Origin: Lapidilactobacillus gannanensis
Lineage (GTDB): Bacteria; Bacillota; Bacilli; Lactobacillales; Lactobacillaceae
NCBI RefSeq assembly: GCF_003946675.1
Contig: NZ_RHOT01000006.1
Span: forward strand, 32,001 to 79,816
Reading direction: 5' to 3'
Length of the DNA stretch: 47,816 bases
Shown here piece after piece: positions 27,276-37,023 of the stretch. The notes beneath the pieces are model-generated. The model was given only the letters and a program-made list of their open reading frames with translations. It did not search any database and was not told the DNA's origin. The translations under genes were made by a program, and so were the position numbers. Every line of letters starts with the position of its first letter. Position 1 is the stretch's first letter.

Positions 27276-29493
27276 CATGTGCACCTTCCCGTGGCTGATT
27301 GGCAACTTGATTATTGCTAAAACTTAAATGTTTCACCCGCGAGATAATTTCTTCATGCCGGCCATGAACCATTGGTCGCTGATTAGGATTACCTAAGTAG
27401 CCACAAGTGCGCTTGACAACATCACAGCTAGCAGGATCAGCATTCCCACACTGAGGACACTTAAAGCCCTTAGCAGTTGGTACAAACTCGCCTTTAAAAC
27501 CACACTTAAAACATTGATCGATTGGTGTATTGGTGCCAAGATAGCCAATTCGATCATAGGCAAAATCCCAAACTGCTTCAAGCGCCTTGGGATTTTGTTT
27601 TAAATTAGGATATTCGCAATAATGGATAAACCCACCAGCAGTATATTTGGGATAATCCTTCTCGAAATCAAGCTTTTCAAAAGGAGTCGGATTTTTACGA
27701 ACATCGTAATGGAAACTATTTGTATAGTACTCTTTATCAGTAATATCCTTAACCTTACCAAATTTCTTTGTATCCAAGCGACAGAAACGATCGGTTAAGC
27801 TTTCTGAAGGTGTGGAATAAACGCTAAAATGATAACCCGACTCTTGCTCCCAAGTTAGGCAATGGTCATGGAGACTTTTCAGAACTTTGATTGTGAACGC
27901 TTTTGCTTCAGGATTGTGTTCCCAAGCTGGACCATAGAAAACGGTACCGACTTCATAAAGACCAATGTAACCTAATGACACAGTGGCACGACTATTTTTA
28001 AATAATTCGTCAACATCATCATTTTTACCCAAACGCTTGCCAAAAGCACCATATTGATAAAGGATCGGTGCATTATAAGGATGAGCCTGTTTTGCGCGAT
28101 TAACTTTAAATAACAGTGCCTCATGACAAATATCTAGCCTTTGCTCCAGAATATCCCAGAACTTAGCTTGATCATCTTTCGTTTCTAAAGCAATTCGTGG
28201 CAAATTCAACGTCACTACGCCTAAATTCATTCGCCCTGAATTTACTTCACGGCCCTGCTCATCACGCCAACCTTGCAAGAAACTACGACAGCCCATTGGT
28301 GCTTTAAACGAACCTGTTAATTCAACAATCTTGTCATAACTCAAAACGTCAGGATACATTCGCTTAGTGGCGCATTCAATGGCTAATTGTTTCACATCAT
28401 AGTTAGGGTCATCAGGATTAAGATTCAAACCCCGTTTGATTGTAAAAACTAATTTAGGAAAAATCGCTGTCCGCTGCTCTTTGCCCAAACCTAAAATTCG
28501 GATTTTTAAAATTGATTTTTGGATTTCGCGTTCGATCCAACTGGTACCCAAACCAAAGCCAAGGGTCGTAAATGGTGTTTGACCTTGCGATGAGTATAAA
28601 GTATTGATTTCATATTCCAACGCCTGCATGGCATCATAAATATCTTTTTTAGTCCGTTTATAAGCATATTCCCGCCGCCGCTCTGGTTCGTCGATCCATT
28701 CTGCAGCTTCAGATTGATGTTTTTGATAATTCTTTTCGGCAAATGGTGCCAACAATTGATCAACCCGATCGGCAGAACAACCACCATATTGACTTGAAGC
28801 AACATTGGCAATTATTTGAGCCATTTGAGCGGTTGCCGTCTGAATTGAATGTGGTGGTTCAACTTCAGCATTGCCAATTTTGAAACCATGGGTCAACATT
28901 TCTTTAAAATCGATCAAACAGCAATTCGTCATCGGACTATATGGTTGATAATCCAAATCATGCCAATGAATTTCCCCCTTCAAGTGGGCATTAGCCACTT
29001 GTGGTGGTAACATTTTTAACCCAATCGCTTTGGCGACAGTTCCTGAAGTCAAATCACGCTGTGTATTAAAGACTTGACTATCTTTATTGGCATTTTCATT
29101 GACAACGGTTGCATCACGATTCAACAATTTCTTAATTGTAAAATTAATATCAGTTGCCTGGCTACGAGCAAAATCACGCTGTGTTCGATAATTGATATAT
29201 TCTTCGGCGATTTCATAAAGGTGGTGATCTAATAAAGTCTGTTCCACAATACTTTGAATCTCATAGATTTTCACATCTTGCGCGAAACGTTGACTGATTT
29301 CGGCCACAACATCATCAACGACCCCTTGAACCGCTAAACTAATATCGAAACCATCATCAGTAGCACAATGATTGGCTGCTTTAGTAATTGCTTGGATAAT
29401 TTTATCTGGTTCAAAGCTCATCACCCGACCGTCACGTTTGATCACGCGCATCGTTGCGAGTTTTAATTCAGTTGGTGTTTTTAATTGGTCCAT
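27265..29493 (-). CDS. nrdD: anaerobic ribonucleoside-triphosphate reductase NrdD
   Basis: The 742-residue class III reductase makes deoxynucleotides without oxygen. The N-terminus holds an ATP-cone (MRVIKRDGRVMSFEPDKI) for allosteric control. The large barrel contains SQYGGCSADRVDQ. The C-terminus has a four-Cys zinc site (CFKCGF and CPQCGN) and the glycyl-radical loop RTCGYLGNP. An ATG six codons upstream (29511) is also possible; GGAG eight bases before 29493 favours the chosen one. It forms an operon with nrdG. Confidence 0.94.
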   Translation of the reverse strand: MDQLKTPTELKLATMRVIKRDGRVMSFEPDKIIQAITKAANHCATDDGFDISLAVQGVVDDVVAEISQRFAQDVKIYEIQSIVEQTLLDHHLYEIAEEYINYRTQRDFARSQATDINFTIKKLLNRDATVVNENANKDSQVFNTQRDLTSGTVAKAIGLKMLPPQVANAHLKGEIHWHDLDYQPYSPMTNCCLIDFKEMLTHGFKIGNAEVEPPHSIQTATAQMAQIIANVASSQYGGCSADRVDQLLAPFAEKNYQKHQSEAAEWIDEPERRREYAYKRTKKDIYDAMQALEYEINTLYSSQGQTPFTTLGFGLGTSWIEREIQKSILKIRILGLGKEQRTAIFPKLVFTIKRGLNLNPDDPNYDVKQLAIECATKRMYPDVLSYDKIVELTGSFKAPMGCRSFLQGWRDEQGREVNSGRMNLGVVTLNLPRIALETKDDQAKFWDILEQRLDICHEALLFKVNRAKQAHPYNAPILYQYGAFGKRLGKNDDVDELFKNSRATVSLGYIGLYEVGTVFYGPAWEHNPEAKAFTIKVLKSLHDHCLTWEQESGYHFSVYSTPSESLTDRFCRLDTKKFGKVKDITDKEYYTNSFHYDVRKNPTPFEKLDFEKDYPKYTAGGFIHYCEYPNLKQNPKALEAVWDFAYDRIGYLGTNTPIDQCFKCGFKGEFVPTAKGFKCPQCGNADPASCDVVKRTCGYLGNPNQRPMVHGRHEEIISRVKHLSFSNNQVANQPREGAHDED

Positions 29494-29597
29494 CCTCGTC
29501 ACTCCATTCAATTCCTATGTACTATATTCTACCGAATTAAAAAAGATTAGCAACAATACCTAGTACACAAGAGAATAAATTTCGTATAAAAATACCA

Positions 29598-29627
29598 GAT
29601 ATAGTAGTCAGTCGTTTTCGGTGTCAA
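29598..29627 (-). promoter_or_regulatory. nrdDG promoter
   Basis: On the minus strand a perfect TTGACA (plus 29622-29627) is separated by 18 bases from TATATC (plus 29598-29603). It lies about 105 bp before the nrdD start. The -10 region contains ACTACTATATCTGGTA, which partly resembles an NrdR box; that part is weak. Confidence 0.5.
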
Positions 29628-29838
29628 CTCACTTTAGACCACTTATACACAAGGTGAAATCTATCAAGAAGAATATTTACAAAATTTTTTATCAATTGCA
29701 CCAACCTAGAATAATCCGACAGCAACAAATAACGCAAAAATGAGACTGCGAGATAAATTATTTTATCGAAAATAATAATGAGTTTTAACTGTTGACGCAC
29801 GTCTTAAAAAGATAGCTGATTCCGTTTAAAGAAAAAAA

Positions 29839-29995
29839 GGAGTCGGAGACCTAAGTCTATTTTCCAAAAAAATAATACGAACTTTCATTGCCAAAACGTG
29901 TTTTCAAAAGACAACCGGTTTCGCTTAACGCAAAATTGCCACACAATTCTAACGAATTGTGTGGCAATTTACGTTAATGATTGCTGGCTAACCGC
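29839..29995 (+). repeat. dispersed intergenic repeat R1, copy c
   Basis: The hairpin spans 29933-29970, with perfectly complementary 17-base arms (AAATTGCCACACAATTC on the left) and a TAAC loop. Upstream, AAGTCTATTTTC, AATAATACGAACTTTC, CAACCGG and CGCTTAACGC match copy d nearly base for base. The hairpin body differs from copies a and d at several paired positions, yet pairing is complete. It lies between degV and nrdD (both minus), so it could terminate degV. Positions 29628-29838 show no gene. Confidence 0.82.
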
Positions 29996-30032
29996 CGCTT
30001 GCTACGCTCTGTAGTGGATCAGAGACCAACAA

Positions 30033-30920
30033 TTAAGCTTGACGAGAATCACCCCAGAAGAATAAAGCGACTGTTCCTGGACCAGTATGACTACCAATTG
30101 TTGTCCCGACGTGATTGATTTCAACAGGACCAGCAAGTTTCGTAAACCGTTCCTCTACCAAATCAGCGACAGCTCTGGCGTCCTCATAACAATCGGCATT
30201 TGAAATATAACAGCGACCACTATAATCCAAACCGCCTTCAGCATGTTCAGCCATCCGATCAACAATCTTCTTAATAACTCGCTTTTTACCGCGAATCTTT
30301 TCCCGAGGAATCAGTTTACCATTTTCATCCATATTTAATAGTGGACAAATGCCTAATAAGGAGCCGACAAAACCAGCCGTTTTAGAAATACGACCACCTT
30401 TAATATAATATTCTAACGTTGTTGAGAAGAACCAATGATTCATTTCTAATTTGTGAGTTTCAATCCAATTATGCAAACTATCAAGGTCCATTCCAGCAGC
30501 TTTTTTCTCGGCTAAGGTGTTCATGATCAAGCCGTAACCTGATGAAGCGCCCAAGGAATCGACAATATAAATTTTACGTTCAGGGAACCGCTCTGCTAAA
30601 ATGCCCTTAGCAATATTAGCAGAATTAATGACGCCGGAAAGTCCAGAAGATAGGGAAACATGAAGAATATCCTGACCTGCCTCCAAAAACGGTGTAAAAT
30701 AATCGACAAACTCCTCAACATTAACCTGAGAAGTTGCTGTAGTAGCACCATTGGCCATGGCCCCATAGAAATCTTTGAAGGAAATTGATTGCCCAAAGTC
30801 ATCCAAATACTGCTTGCCATCCAATGAAAAATGGAAACAAACGTAATGAATATCCATTTTTTCAAAATGTTCTGCGCTTAAATCAGCAGTGGAACAACAA
30901 CTTAAAATATAATCTTGCAT
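30033..30920 (-). CDS. DegV family fatty-acid-binding protein (FakB-like)
   Basis: The 295-residue protein has the DegV fold (PF02645): an N-terminal STADLS, a central VSLSSGLSGVINSA with the Ser cluster that binds the fatty acid carboxyl group, IVDSLGASSGYG, GGRISKTAG and a late NHVGTTIGSHTGPGTVALFF. Such proteins present fatty acids to the kinase FakA for incorporation into phospholipid. No fakA is in the window. GGAGG precedes the ATG. A TetR regulator gene is divergent just upstream. Confidence 0.88.
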   Translation of the reverse strand: MQDYILSCCSTADLSAEHFEKMDIHYVCFHFSLDGKQYLDDFGQSISFKDFYGAMANGATTATSQVNVEEFVDYFTPFLEAGQDILHVSLSSGLSGVINSANIAKGILAERFPERKIYIVDSLGASSGYGLIMNTLAEKKAAGMDLDSLHNWIETHKLEMNHWFFSTTLEYYIKGGRISKTAGFVGSLLGICPLLNMDENGKLIPREKIRGKKRVIKKIVDRMAEHAEGGLDYSGRCYISNADCYEDARAVADLVEERFTKLAGPVEINHVGTTIGSHTGPGTVALFFWGDSRQA

Positions 30921-31058
30921 AATAACCTCCAGAAATAACTAACAATTTGACAGATAATATAATACGCGTTAAAATCATACCATTTATGTGAAAGCGAAAC
31001 AATTGACATTATTAAGAATTAGTTAGTTACCTATACAGAAATAGTGAAGTGTATAATT

Positions 31059-31679
31059 ATGGCTGAAGATAAACGAATTCGTAAAACCAAGCGCTACTTG
31101 AAACAAGCCCTGATCGAAATTTTGACCGAAAAACCTTTCGAACAAATTACTGTCACCGAATTATGTCAGCACTCTGATATTAGCCGGATAACTTTTTACG
31201 CCCATTACAATGATAAATTCGCTTTAGTTGACGAAATGTTTGCTGAAATGTTGACTAGTGCCACTCAAGACTATCGCCAGCGTCAGCAAGCAAATAATCC
31301 TACCAACGAAACGATTCAAACTTTCTGTAATTTATTGGATTGTATTTTAAATCTTTATAATGAGAATATGTCATTGCTTTCAGACACAACTATCGATAAA
31401 AATCCTTATTTGTATTATATGTTTTATAGTTACATCGTTCGTAATGTTGAGCAAGTTATCATGCACCGGCATCAGATCATTAAACCCAAATACTCTATCA
31501 AACAAGTAAGTGGCTTTATTTGTAATAGTCTGTGGGCCTTTATGAGTGAAGCCCAAGCTGCAGATATTAGTAGCGAAGTTGTCCGCCGCGATGCTAAGAC
31601 TGTGCTAACGGGCATTCTTAAAGCTAATATTGTGATTGAAAACCAACCAGCACCAACATCAGCCAATAGCCATAACTAA
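31059..31679 (+). CDS. TetR/AcrR family transcriptional regulator
   Basis: The 206-residue protein has an N-terminal TetR helix-turn-helix (RIRKTKRYLKQALIEIL, then ITVTELCQHSDISRITFYAHY) and a helical C-terminal domain with FICNSLWAFM, like the DhaS/YxaF-type subgroup. Ligand and targets are unknown. The frame opens at a GTG at 31044, but MAEDKRIRKTK beginning at 31059 is the typical N-terminus; the Shine-Dalgarno site is weak in either case. The divergent degV gene is a natural candidate target. Confidence 0.83.
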   Translation: MAEDKRIRKTKRYLKQALIEILTEKPFEQITVTELCQHSDISRITFYAHYNDKFALVDEMFAEMLTSATQDYRQRQQANNPTNETIQTFCNLLDCILNLYNENMSLLSDTTIDKNPYLYYMFYSYIVRNVEQVIMHRHQIIKPKYSIKQVSGFICNSLWAFMSEAQAADISSEVVRRDAKTVLTGILKANIVIENQPAPTSANSHN

Positions 31680-31758
31680 ATTCGTGGATGATCATTTTTT
31701 GGCTAGCTCAGATCCTGAACAAAAGCGTCTGTACATAGAAATCAAATCAGAAAACAAG

Positions 31759-31813
31759 CATAGCCAGTGTGGCAATCTCTTTGAGAAAATCAGAGAGTAC
31801 CACACTGGCTATG
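31759..31813. terminator. bidirectional terminator between tetR and copB, hairpin family R2 copy b
   Basis: A long stem pairs CATAGCCAGTGTGG with its near-complement and encloses GGCAATCTCTTTGAGA...AGAGAG. It lies between the convergent TetR and CopB genes. Its apical part resembles the nrdDG terminator, but the basal stem is different. The rest of 31680-31928 shows no gene. Confidence 0.75.
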
Positions 31814-31928
31814 TTATTTACGCTAACTATTTTTTTCGGTTGTTAAAACTTTATTCAACTTTCATATTCAAACATGAACTCACACACCTACAACTGATTG
31901 GTTCTACTTGCCAGCTGCGTCATCCTAA

Positions 31929-34046
31929 CTAACTCATTCGTTTTAAGTGTAGCGTCATGGCGTTCAATGCAACCACGACTGTCGACAGTGACATGATAAC
32001 TGCACCTACTGCTGGCTGTAAAATAATACCAGCACCAGCTAGGACGCCGGCAGCCAATGGAATTGTAATAATATTGTAGCCAGCACCCCACCAGAGATTC
32101 TCGATCATCTTGCGGTTAGTGGCCCGAGCTAGATTAAGGAAGTTTAAAATATCGGCTGGATCACTGTGAACTAAAATCACATCTGCCGCATCGATTGCCA
32201 CGTCAGTACCAGCACCAATGGCAACGCCAATATCAGCACGAACTAATGCAGGCGCATCATTGACGCCATCCCCAACCATCATGACATGGCGACCTTGTTC
32301 TTGATACTCATGAACAACTTTTTCTTTATCTTCTGGTAATAATTGCGCCCGATATTCAGTGACACCTAAGCTGGCAGCGACTTTAGCTGCAGTGGCCTGA
32401 TTATCACCAGTTAACATCACCGGCGTAATATTCATTTTATTAAGGGCAGCAATGAAGTCCTTAGCAGAAGGCTTAATTTGATCACCGGCACCAAAGATAG
32501 CCATAATCGTTTGATCTTTCAGTAAATAACTCACACTGTTACCTTGACTTGCTAGCTGGTCAAATTCAGTCTGATCAAACGAAATTTGCTGATTTTGTAA
32601 ATAATCGGCAGTAACAATAGCATAAGTTTGCCCAGAAATTTGGCCAGTTAAGCCGACACCCTTAATTGTCTGAACTGCAGTTGCTGCTGGGATTGATAAA
32701 TGCTGTTGTTTGGCAGCAGCTAACACACCAGTGGCAATGGGATGACTACTATGTTGTTCTAGCGCTGCCACTAAAGTAAGGGCTGCTTGATCAGTTAAAT
32801 CCGTTTGATAACTATGAATTTCATTTAAAGTGAATTTACCTTCAGTTAAAGTACCAGTTTTATCCATAAAAACATGGGTAATTGTTTTGGCATTTTCAAT
32901 GGCTTGACGTTCTTGAATCAAGAGACCGTTAGCCGCCGCAATTGAAGTACTACGTGCGACAACTAATGGTACTGCTAAGCCTAAAGCGTGGGGACAGGCA
33001 ATGACTAAAACGGTCACCATTCTTTCCAGCGCCATCGCAAAATCAGCATTGATCCACCAAAAAATCAAAGCGCCAATCCCAAAAATCAAAGCCAAGTAAA
33101 AGAGCCAGCCAGCCACGCGATCGGCAATTGTCTCCGTTCGTGACTTATCATTTTGAGCATGGCCAATTAATTTCATTACTTGTGCTAAATAGCCGCTTTC
33201 GCCAGTCCCAGTAACCTTAATTGTCAGCACGCCATCACCATTAGTTGAACCACCGATCACTTGGTCAGCTACTTTTTTAGTGATTGCACGTGATTCACCA
33301 GTCACCAAAGACTCATTCACTTGACTGCTACCGGCAATGATTTTACCGTCAGCAGGAATGGCTTCGCCACCGCGAACGATCAATAGATCGTCAACTTTAA
33401 TTGCTGATAAAGGCCGATCGACTGTTTTACCATTGGCTTGCTGAACGTGAGCCTCACCAGGAAGCAACTGAGCCATTTTTTGGAGTGCACTACCAGCATT
33501 AGTAATCGCATTCATTTCCAGCCAATGACCTAACAACATAATTAAAATCAACGTTGCCAATTCCATGAAGAAATCCATGACTTGCTGATTATGCAAGAAA
33601 GTCCGTTGAACGAAAGTGTACAGACTATAAAAATATGCTACCGAAGTACCTAAAGCAATCAAGGTCATCATGGCAGGCTTACGCTCTTTTAATTCATAGT
33701 AAGCACCATTAAGAAACGGCCAACCACCGTAGAAAAACAACACGCTAGCAGCTACTAACACCAGCCAATTAGATCCTGGAAATGCCGGTAAAATTGTCCG
33801 ATCTAACCCCATCAGTGTTGAAAATAATAGCACGGGAATTGCAACAATTACAGAAATCCAAAACTTCTTCTTCAGATTTCCCATATGCATCATGTGCCCA
33901 CCATGCATCATCATATCGCCAGACATGGTATCATCATGGTCCATTTGACTGTGATCCATCCCTGACATTTGTTCATGATCCATATTAGTCGGCATTTCAG
34001 CTGACGTCATCTTTGATGAATCATGCGCTTCATTTTGCTTGGTCAT
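31929..34046 (-). CDS. copB: copper-type P1B ATPase CopB
   Basis: The 705-residue heavy-metal ATPase begins with about 55 residues rich in Met, His and Asp (HEQMSGMDHSQMDH and repeats), a metal-handling tail in place of CxxC domains. Then come eight membrane spans, the actuator motif VTGESR, the metal-site motif CPH in ACPHALGLAVPLV, the phosphorylation site DKTGTLTEG, and GDGVNDAPAL. CPH with a His-rich N-terminus marks the CopB subgroup that exports copper or silver. GGGGGA lies seven bases before 34046, so an in-frame ATG 18 bases upstream is not used. It overlaps the end of copY by 17 bases and is under its control. Confidence 0.93.
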   Translation of the reverse strand: MTKQNEAHDSSKMTSAEMPTNMDHEQMSGMDHSQMDHDDTMSGDMMMHGGHMMHMGNLKKKFWISVIVAIPVLLFSTLMGLDRTILPAFPGSNWLVLVAASVLFFYGGWPFLNGAYYELKERKPAMMTLIALGTSVAYFYSLYTFVQRTFLHNQQVMDFFMELATLILIMLLGHWLEMNAITNAGSALQKMAQLLPGEAHVQQANGKTVDRPLSAIKVDDLLIVRGGEAIPADGKIIAGSSQVNESLVTGESRAITKKVADQVIGGSTNGDGVLTIKVTGTGESGYLAQVMKLIGHAQNDKSRTETIADRVAGWLFYLALIFGIGALIFWWINADFAMALERMVTVLVIACPHALGLAVPLVVARSTSIAAANGLLIQERQAIENAKTITHVFMDKTGTLTEGKFTLNEIHSYQTDLTDQAALTLVAALEQHSSHPIATGVLAAAKQQHLSIPAATAVQTIKGVGLTGQISGQTYAIVTADYLQNQQISFDQTEFDQLASQGNSVSYLLKDQTIMAIFGAGDQIKPSAKDFIAALNKMNITPVMLTGDNQATAAKVAASLGVTEYRAQLLPEDKEKVVHEYQEQGRHVMMVGDGVNDAPALVRADIGVAIGAGTDVAIDAADVILVHSDPADILNFLNLARATNRKMIENLWWGAGYNIITIPLAAGVLAGAGIILQPAVGAVIMSLSTVVVALNAMTLHLKRMS

Positions 34047-34500
34047 GTTGACATCCCCCATCATCTTCCATTTGACAATCAGTTAAACAATCACATGCTA
34101 CCTTAACCGGTGCTGTTGATGCTTTCTCTGCAATTACTGTACTTAATGATGCTAAATCGGCCTGACTTAATTGATGCTGCTTGACTAGTCTAATTAAAGT
34201 TGGCCCAATATGCATCGCACATAGATTACCAAACAACCGGTCGACTTGTAAATTAATACCCTCTTGTTCTGACAAAGTCGCTAGATACTTAAAAGGACGA
34301 CTGGTTCCTTCACGCTTCAAGAACCCCTTTTCCTCGAGGCGTCGAATTAAAGTTTTAATAGTTGATTCCTGCCAAGCCATCTTCTCACTTAATGATGCGA
34401 TCAATTGATGACTAGTTGCGCCTGATAAGGTCCAAACGATTCGCATGACTTCCCATTCAGATGCCGTAATTTCATGATTATTATTTTTTGTTTGTGTCAT
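34030..34500 (-). CDS. copY: copper-responsive repressor CopY
   Basis: The 156-residue BlaI/MecI-type winged-helix repressor (ITASEWEVMRIVW, ESTIKTLIRRLEEKGFL) has a C-terminal cysteine region ACDCLTDCQ followed by a later Cys. Classical CopY has CxCx4-5CxC; here the spacing is CxCx3C with a fourth Cys eight residues on, so metal binding may differ. AAAGGAG nine bases before 34500 sets the start. Two cop boxes upstream support copper-regulated expression of copY-copB. No copZ chaperone gene follows. Confidence 0.92.
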   Translation of the reverse strand: MTQTKNNNHEITASEWEVMRIVWTLSGATSHQLIASLSEKMAWQESTIKTLIRRLEEKGFLKREGTSRPFKYLATLSEQEGINLQVDRLFGNLCAMHIGPTLIRLVKQHQLSQADLASLSTVIAEKASTAPVKVACDCLTDCQMEDDGGCQHDQAK

Positions 34501-34530
34501 ATTACCCGACTCCTTTGCTTTCATGAGTAA

Positions 34531-34559
34531 AGTTTACATTTGTAAATTAATTTTGTCAA
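34531..34559 (-). promoter_or_regulatory. copY-copB promoter
   Basis: On the minus strand TTGACA (plus 34554-34559) and TAAACT (plus 34531-34536) are separated by exactly 17 bases. A cop box covers the end of the spacer and the -10 region, so repressor binding would block RNA polymerase. Confidence 0.85.
34535..34544. promoter_or_regulatory. cop box 1 (CopY operator)
   Basis: TACATTTGTA matches the CopY operator consensus TACANNTGTA exactly and overlaps the -10 element of the copY promoter. Confidence 0.9.
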
Positions 34560-34580
34560 TTGCTTTGCCTGATTTTTAAT

Positions 34581-34590
34581 GACATTTGTA
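34581..34590. promoter_or_regulatory. cop box 2 (CopY operator)
   Basis: GACATTTGTA is one base away from the TACANNTGTA consensus. It lies 46 bp from box 1, upstream of the -35. A pair of boxes is the arrangement known in the Enterococcus hirae cop operon. Confidence 0.75.
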
Positions 34591-34635
34591 AACTTTAGCT
34601 AGAAAATGAACTTCTTGTTAAAATCACTTGTTCGA

Positions 34636-34824
34636 TCAAAGTTGCTCCCTAGTTAGATGACGGCAGGGATCCAGCGATTTATCTGTCTGAAACATAAATT
34701 GTGCCAAGACTTCCCCAATTTGGGTTGGTGGTGGCTGGGCGATTAAGCGGGCGTGGAATGCGGTCAGACGCCTTTCTGCTTTGACACCTTCACTAACCTT
34801 TTTTAACTTACGAAAGTACAACAC
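34636..34824 (-). CDS. doubtful small ORF between copY and ptsI
   Basis: An open frame of 62 codons (for example LTAFHARLIAQPPPTQIGEV) lies directly after the ptsI terminator. It has no visible Shine-Dalgarno site and starts in the run after the terminator T tract. I do not recognise it. The stretch is less AT-rich than other spacers, so it may be a gene remnant or intergenic repeat rather than a working gene. Confidence 0.2.
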   Translation of the reverse strand: MLYFRKLKKVSEGVKAERRLTAFHARLIAQPPPTQIGEVLAQFMFQTDKSLDPCRHLTREQL

Positions 34825-34827
34825 AAA

Positions 34828-34860
34828 AAAGTGCTAAGAGAAAAAATCTCTTAGCACTTT
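34828..34860. terminator. terminator after ptsI
   Basis: A perfect 14-base inverted repeat, AAAGTGCTAAGAGA with its complement, has a five-base A loop. A and T tracts flank it, including six A on the left that form a T tract on the minus strand, 15 bp past the ptsI stop. Confidence 0.92.
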
Positions 34861-34874
34861 TATGGTTTATTCAA

Positions 34875-36593
34875 CTATTTAACGTTGTCTTTAACTAATT
34901 TGATGTTATCATCATTAGTCAATGATTCAGTGACAGCTTTTTCAGCAAGCTTAGCCATTTCCTTAGTATCTAGACGCTTCATCAAAGAACGAACTTTCAA
35001 AACAGAAGTAGCGCTCATTGAGAACTCATCAAGACCTAAGCCAACTAATAACGGTACCATGATTGGATCACCAGCGGCCTCGCCACACATACCAGCCCAC
35101 TTACCTTCTTTATGCGCTGATTCGATCACGTGCTTAACCAAACGCAAAATTGAAGGATTATATGGTTGGTACAAGTAAGAAACATGCTCATTACCACGAT
35201 CAGCAGCCATGGAGTATTGAATCAAATCGTTCGTACCAATACTGAAGAAGTCAACTTCTTTAGCAAATTGGTCAGCTAAAACTGCAGCAGCTGGAATTTC
35301 GATCATAATCCCAACTTCAAACTTGCCAACTTTAACGCCCGCAGCAACTAGTTTTTCTTCTTCTTCAAGAAGAATCGCTTTAGCCTGACGGAATTCTTGT
35401 AAAGTTGCAATCATTGGAAACATAATCCGTAAATGACCAAAAGCTGAAGCCCGTAACAATGCCCGCAACTGAGTCCGGAAAATATCTTGACGATCCAAGC
35501 TAATCCGAATTGCCCGGTAACCTAAGAACGGATTCATTTCTTCTGGTAATGGCAAATATGGTAAATGCTTGTCACCACCAATATCCATGGTCCGAACGAC
35601 GACAGGTTTGCCGTTCATACCTTCAATAACAGCCTTATATGCTTCAAACTGGTCATCTTCCGTTGGCAATTCAGCCGAATCCATGTACAAGAATTCAGTC
35701 CGATACAAGCCAATTGCTTCAGCGCCATTGTCTAACACACCAGTTAAATCTTTTGGTGTCCCAATATTAGCAGCTAATTCAAAATGCTTGCCATCAGCTG
35801 TGACGGTTGCTTCGTTACGAAGCTTAGCCCATTCAGCTTTTTGCGCAGCATATTCTTTAGCCAAACTCTGATATTTTTCAACATCAGCAGTCGTTGGGTC
35901 AACCACGATATCACCGGTATTGCCATCGACAATAACCTTTTGACCTTCTTTAATATCTTTTGTAACAGTATCTGTACCAACAATTGCGGGAATTTCCAGC
36001 GAACGAGCCATAATAGCTGAGTGCGCAGTCCGACCGCCAATATCAGTCACAAATGCTTTAACATACTTCTTATTCAACTGAGCAGTGTCGCTCGGCGTCA
36101 AATCATGTGCCACAATAATAACTTCTTCATTGATTAAGGCAGGATTTGGCAACGTAACCCCTAACAAGTGGGCCATAATCCGCTTGGTAACATCGCGTAC
36201 ATCAGCAGCCCGTTCTTGCATATAAGGGTTATCTGTCATTGCCTCAAACATTTTAATGAAGTTTGTCGACACTTCGTCCAATGCTGACTCAGCATTGACC
36301 TTTTCTTCTTCGATCTTTTGCTTGACGGCACCAGTGAATTCAGGGTCTGCCAAAATCATCATATGTGCATCAAAAACTTGGGCTTCTTCCTCACCCAAGC
36401 TTTTGGCAGCAATATCACGAATTTGTTGTAACTCGGAATTAGATTTGTCGATGGCGTTCTGCAAACGATCAGTTTCTTTGTTTACATCATCAACAGCAGA
36501 CTTTGAGAATGACAGATCAGGTTGAACAAGGAGATAGGCTTTAGCAATTGCAACACCATCACTAGCCGCAATCCCTTTCAAGGTCTTAGTCAT
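34875..36593 (-). CDS. ptsI: PTS enzyme I (phosphoenolpyruvate-protein phosphotransferase)
   Basis: The 572-residue general PTS protein takes phosphate from phosphoenolpyruvate and passes it to HPr. The N-terminal domain has the phospho-His segment [18 protein letters not shown] near residue 190. The C-terminal barrel has [21 protein letters not shown], the substrate motif [13 protein letters not shown] and the MCGEAAGD loop. The start at 36593 ([13 protein letters not shown]) shares one base with the ptsH stop (TAATG), and AAGGAC precedes it. It forms a tightly coupled operon with ptsH. Confidence 0.97.
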   Translation of the reverse strand: MTKTLKGIAASDGVAIAKAYLLVQPDLSFSKSAVDDVNKETDRLQNAIDKSNSELQQIRDIAAKSLGEEEAQVFDAHMMILADPEFTGAVKQKIEEEKVNAESALDEVSTNFIKMFEAMTDNPYMQERAADVRDVTKRIMAHLLGVTLPNPALINEEVIIVAHDLTPSDTAQLNKKYVKAFVTDIGGRTAHSAIMARSLEIPAIVGTDTVTKDIKEGQKVIVDGNTGDIVVDPTTADVEKYQSLAKEYAAQKAEWAKLRNEATVTADGKHFELAANIGTPKDLTGVLDNGAEAIGLYRTEFLYMDSAELPTEDDQFEAYKAVIEGMNGKPVVVRTMDIGGDKHLPYLPLPEEMNPFLGYRAIRISLDRQDIFRTQLRALLRASAFGHLRIMFPMIATLQEFRQAKAILLEEEEKLVAAGVKVGKFEVGIMIEIPAAAVLADQFAKEVDFFSIGTNDLIQYSMAADRGNEHVSYLYQPYNPSILRLVKHVIESAHKEGKWAGMCGEAAGDPIMVPLLVGLGLDEFSMSATSVLKVRSLMKRLDTKEMAKLAEKAVTESLTNDDNIKLVKDNVK

Positions 36594-36859
36594 TAGTCGC
36601 AAAGTCCTTCTTTCTTCATTGTTTCTTGGATAGCATTGATAGCATCAGCTTCATCGGAGCCTTCTGCGGAGATTGTCACATCAGCGCCTTGGCCAACACC
36701 AAGTGACATAACACCCATGATTGATTTCAAGTTAACTGACTTGCCTTTGTATTCAAGGTTGATGTCAGAGTTGAACTTGCTTGCTGTTTGAACTAAAAGT
36801 GTTGCTGGACGAGCATGAATACCAGTTTCAGCAATAATGTGAAAATCGCGTTTTTCCAT
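36593..36859 (-). CDS. ptsH: phosphocarrier protein HPr
   Basis: The 88-residue HPr has the phospho-acceptor His15 in GIHARPAT and the regulatory Ser46 in [11 protein letters not shown], which HPr kinase phosphorylates for CcpA-dependent catabolite control. AAAAAGGAG precedes the ATG. It is followed directly by ptsI. Confidence 0.98.
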   Translation of the reverse strand: MEKRDFHIIAETGIHARPATLLVQTASKFNSDINLEYKGKSVNLKSIMGVMSLGVGQGADVTISAEGSDEADAINAIQETMKKEGLCD

Positions 36860-36922
36860 GATAATGAACTCCTTTTTAATTAAAAAATTTTGGTTGAATC
36901 ATATCAGACTCAACTGCTAAAC

Positions 36923-36952
36923 AGTATATAAAACACCTACTGTTTGCTTCAA
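36923..36952 (-). promoter_or_regulatory. ptsHI promoter
   Basis: On the minus strand TTGAAG (plus 36947-36952) and TATACT (plus 36923-36928) are separated by 18 bases, about 65 bp before the ptsH start. Confidence 0.6.
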
Positions 36953-37023
36953 GTTAAATGCTACCATTTTTTGCCACAGACTACAAGAATTTTCGTATAA
37001 TCAAACGGCGAAATTCTGCTTTA

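Noticed and set aside
29518..29533. Second NrdR box near the nrdD start
   Set aside because: Only the ATATAGT half matches; the other half and the spacing to the first candidate (about 77 bp) do not fit known NrdR box pairs.
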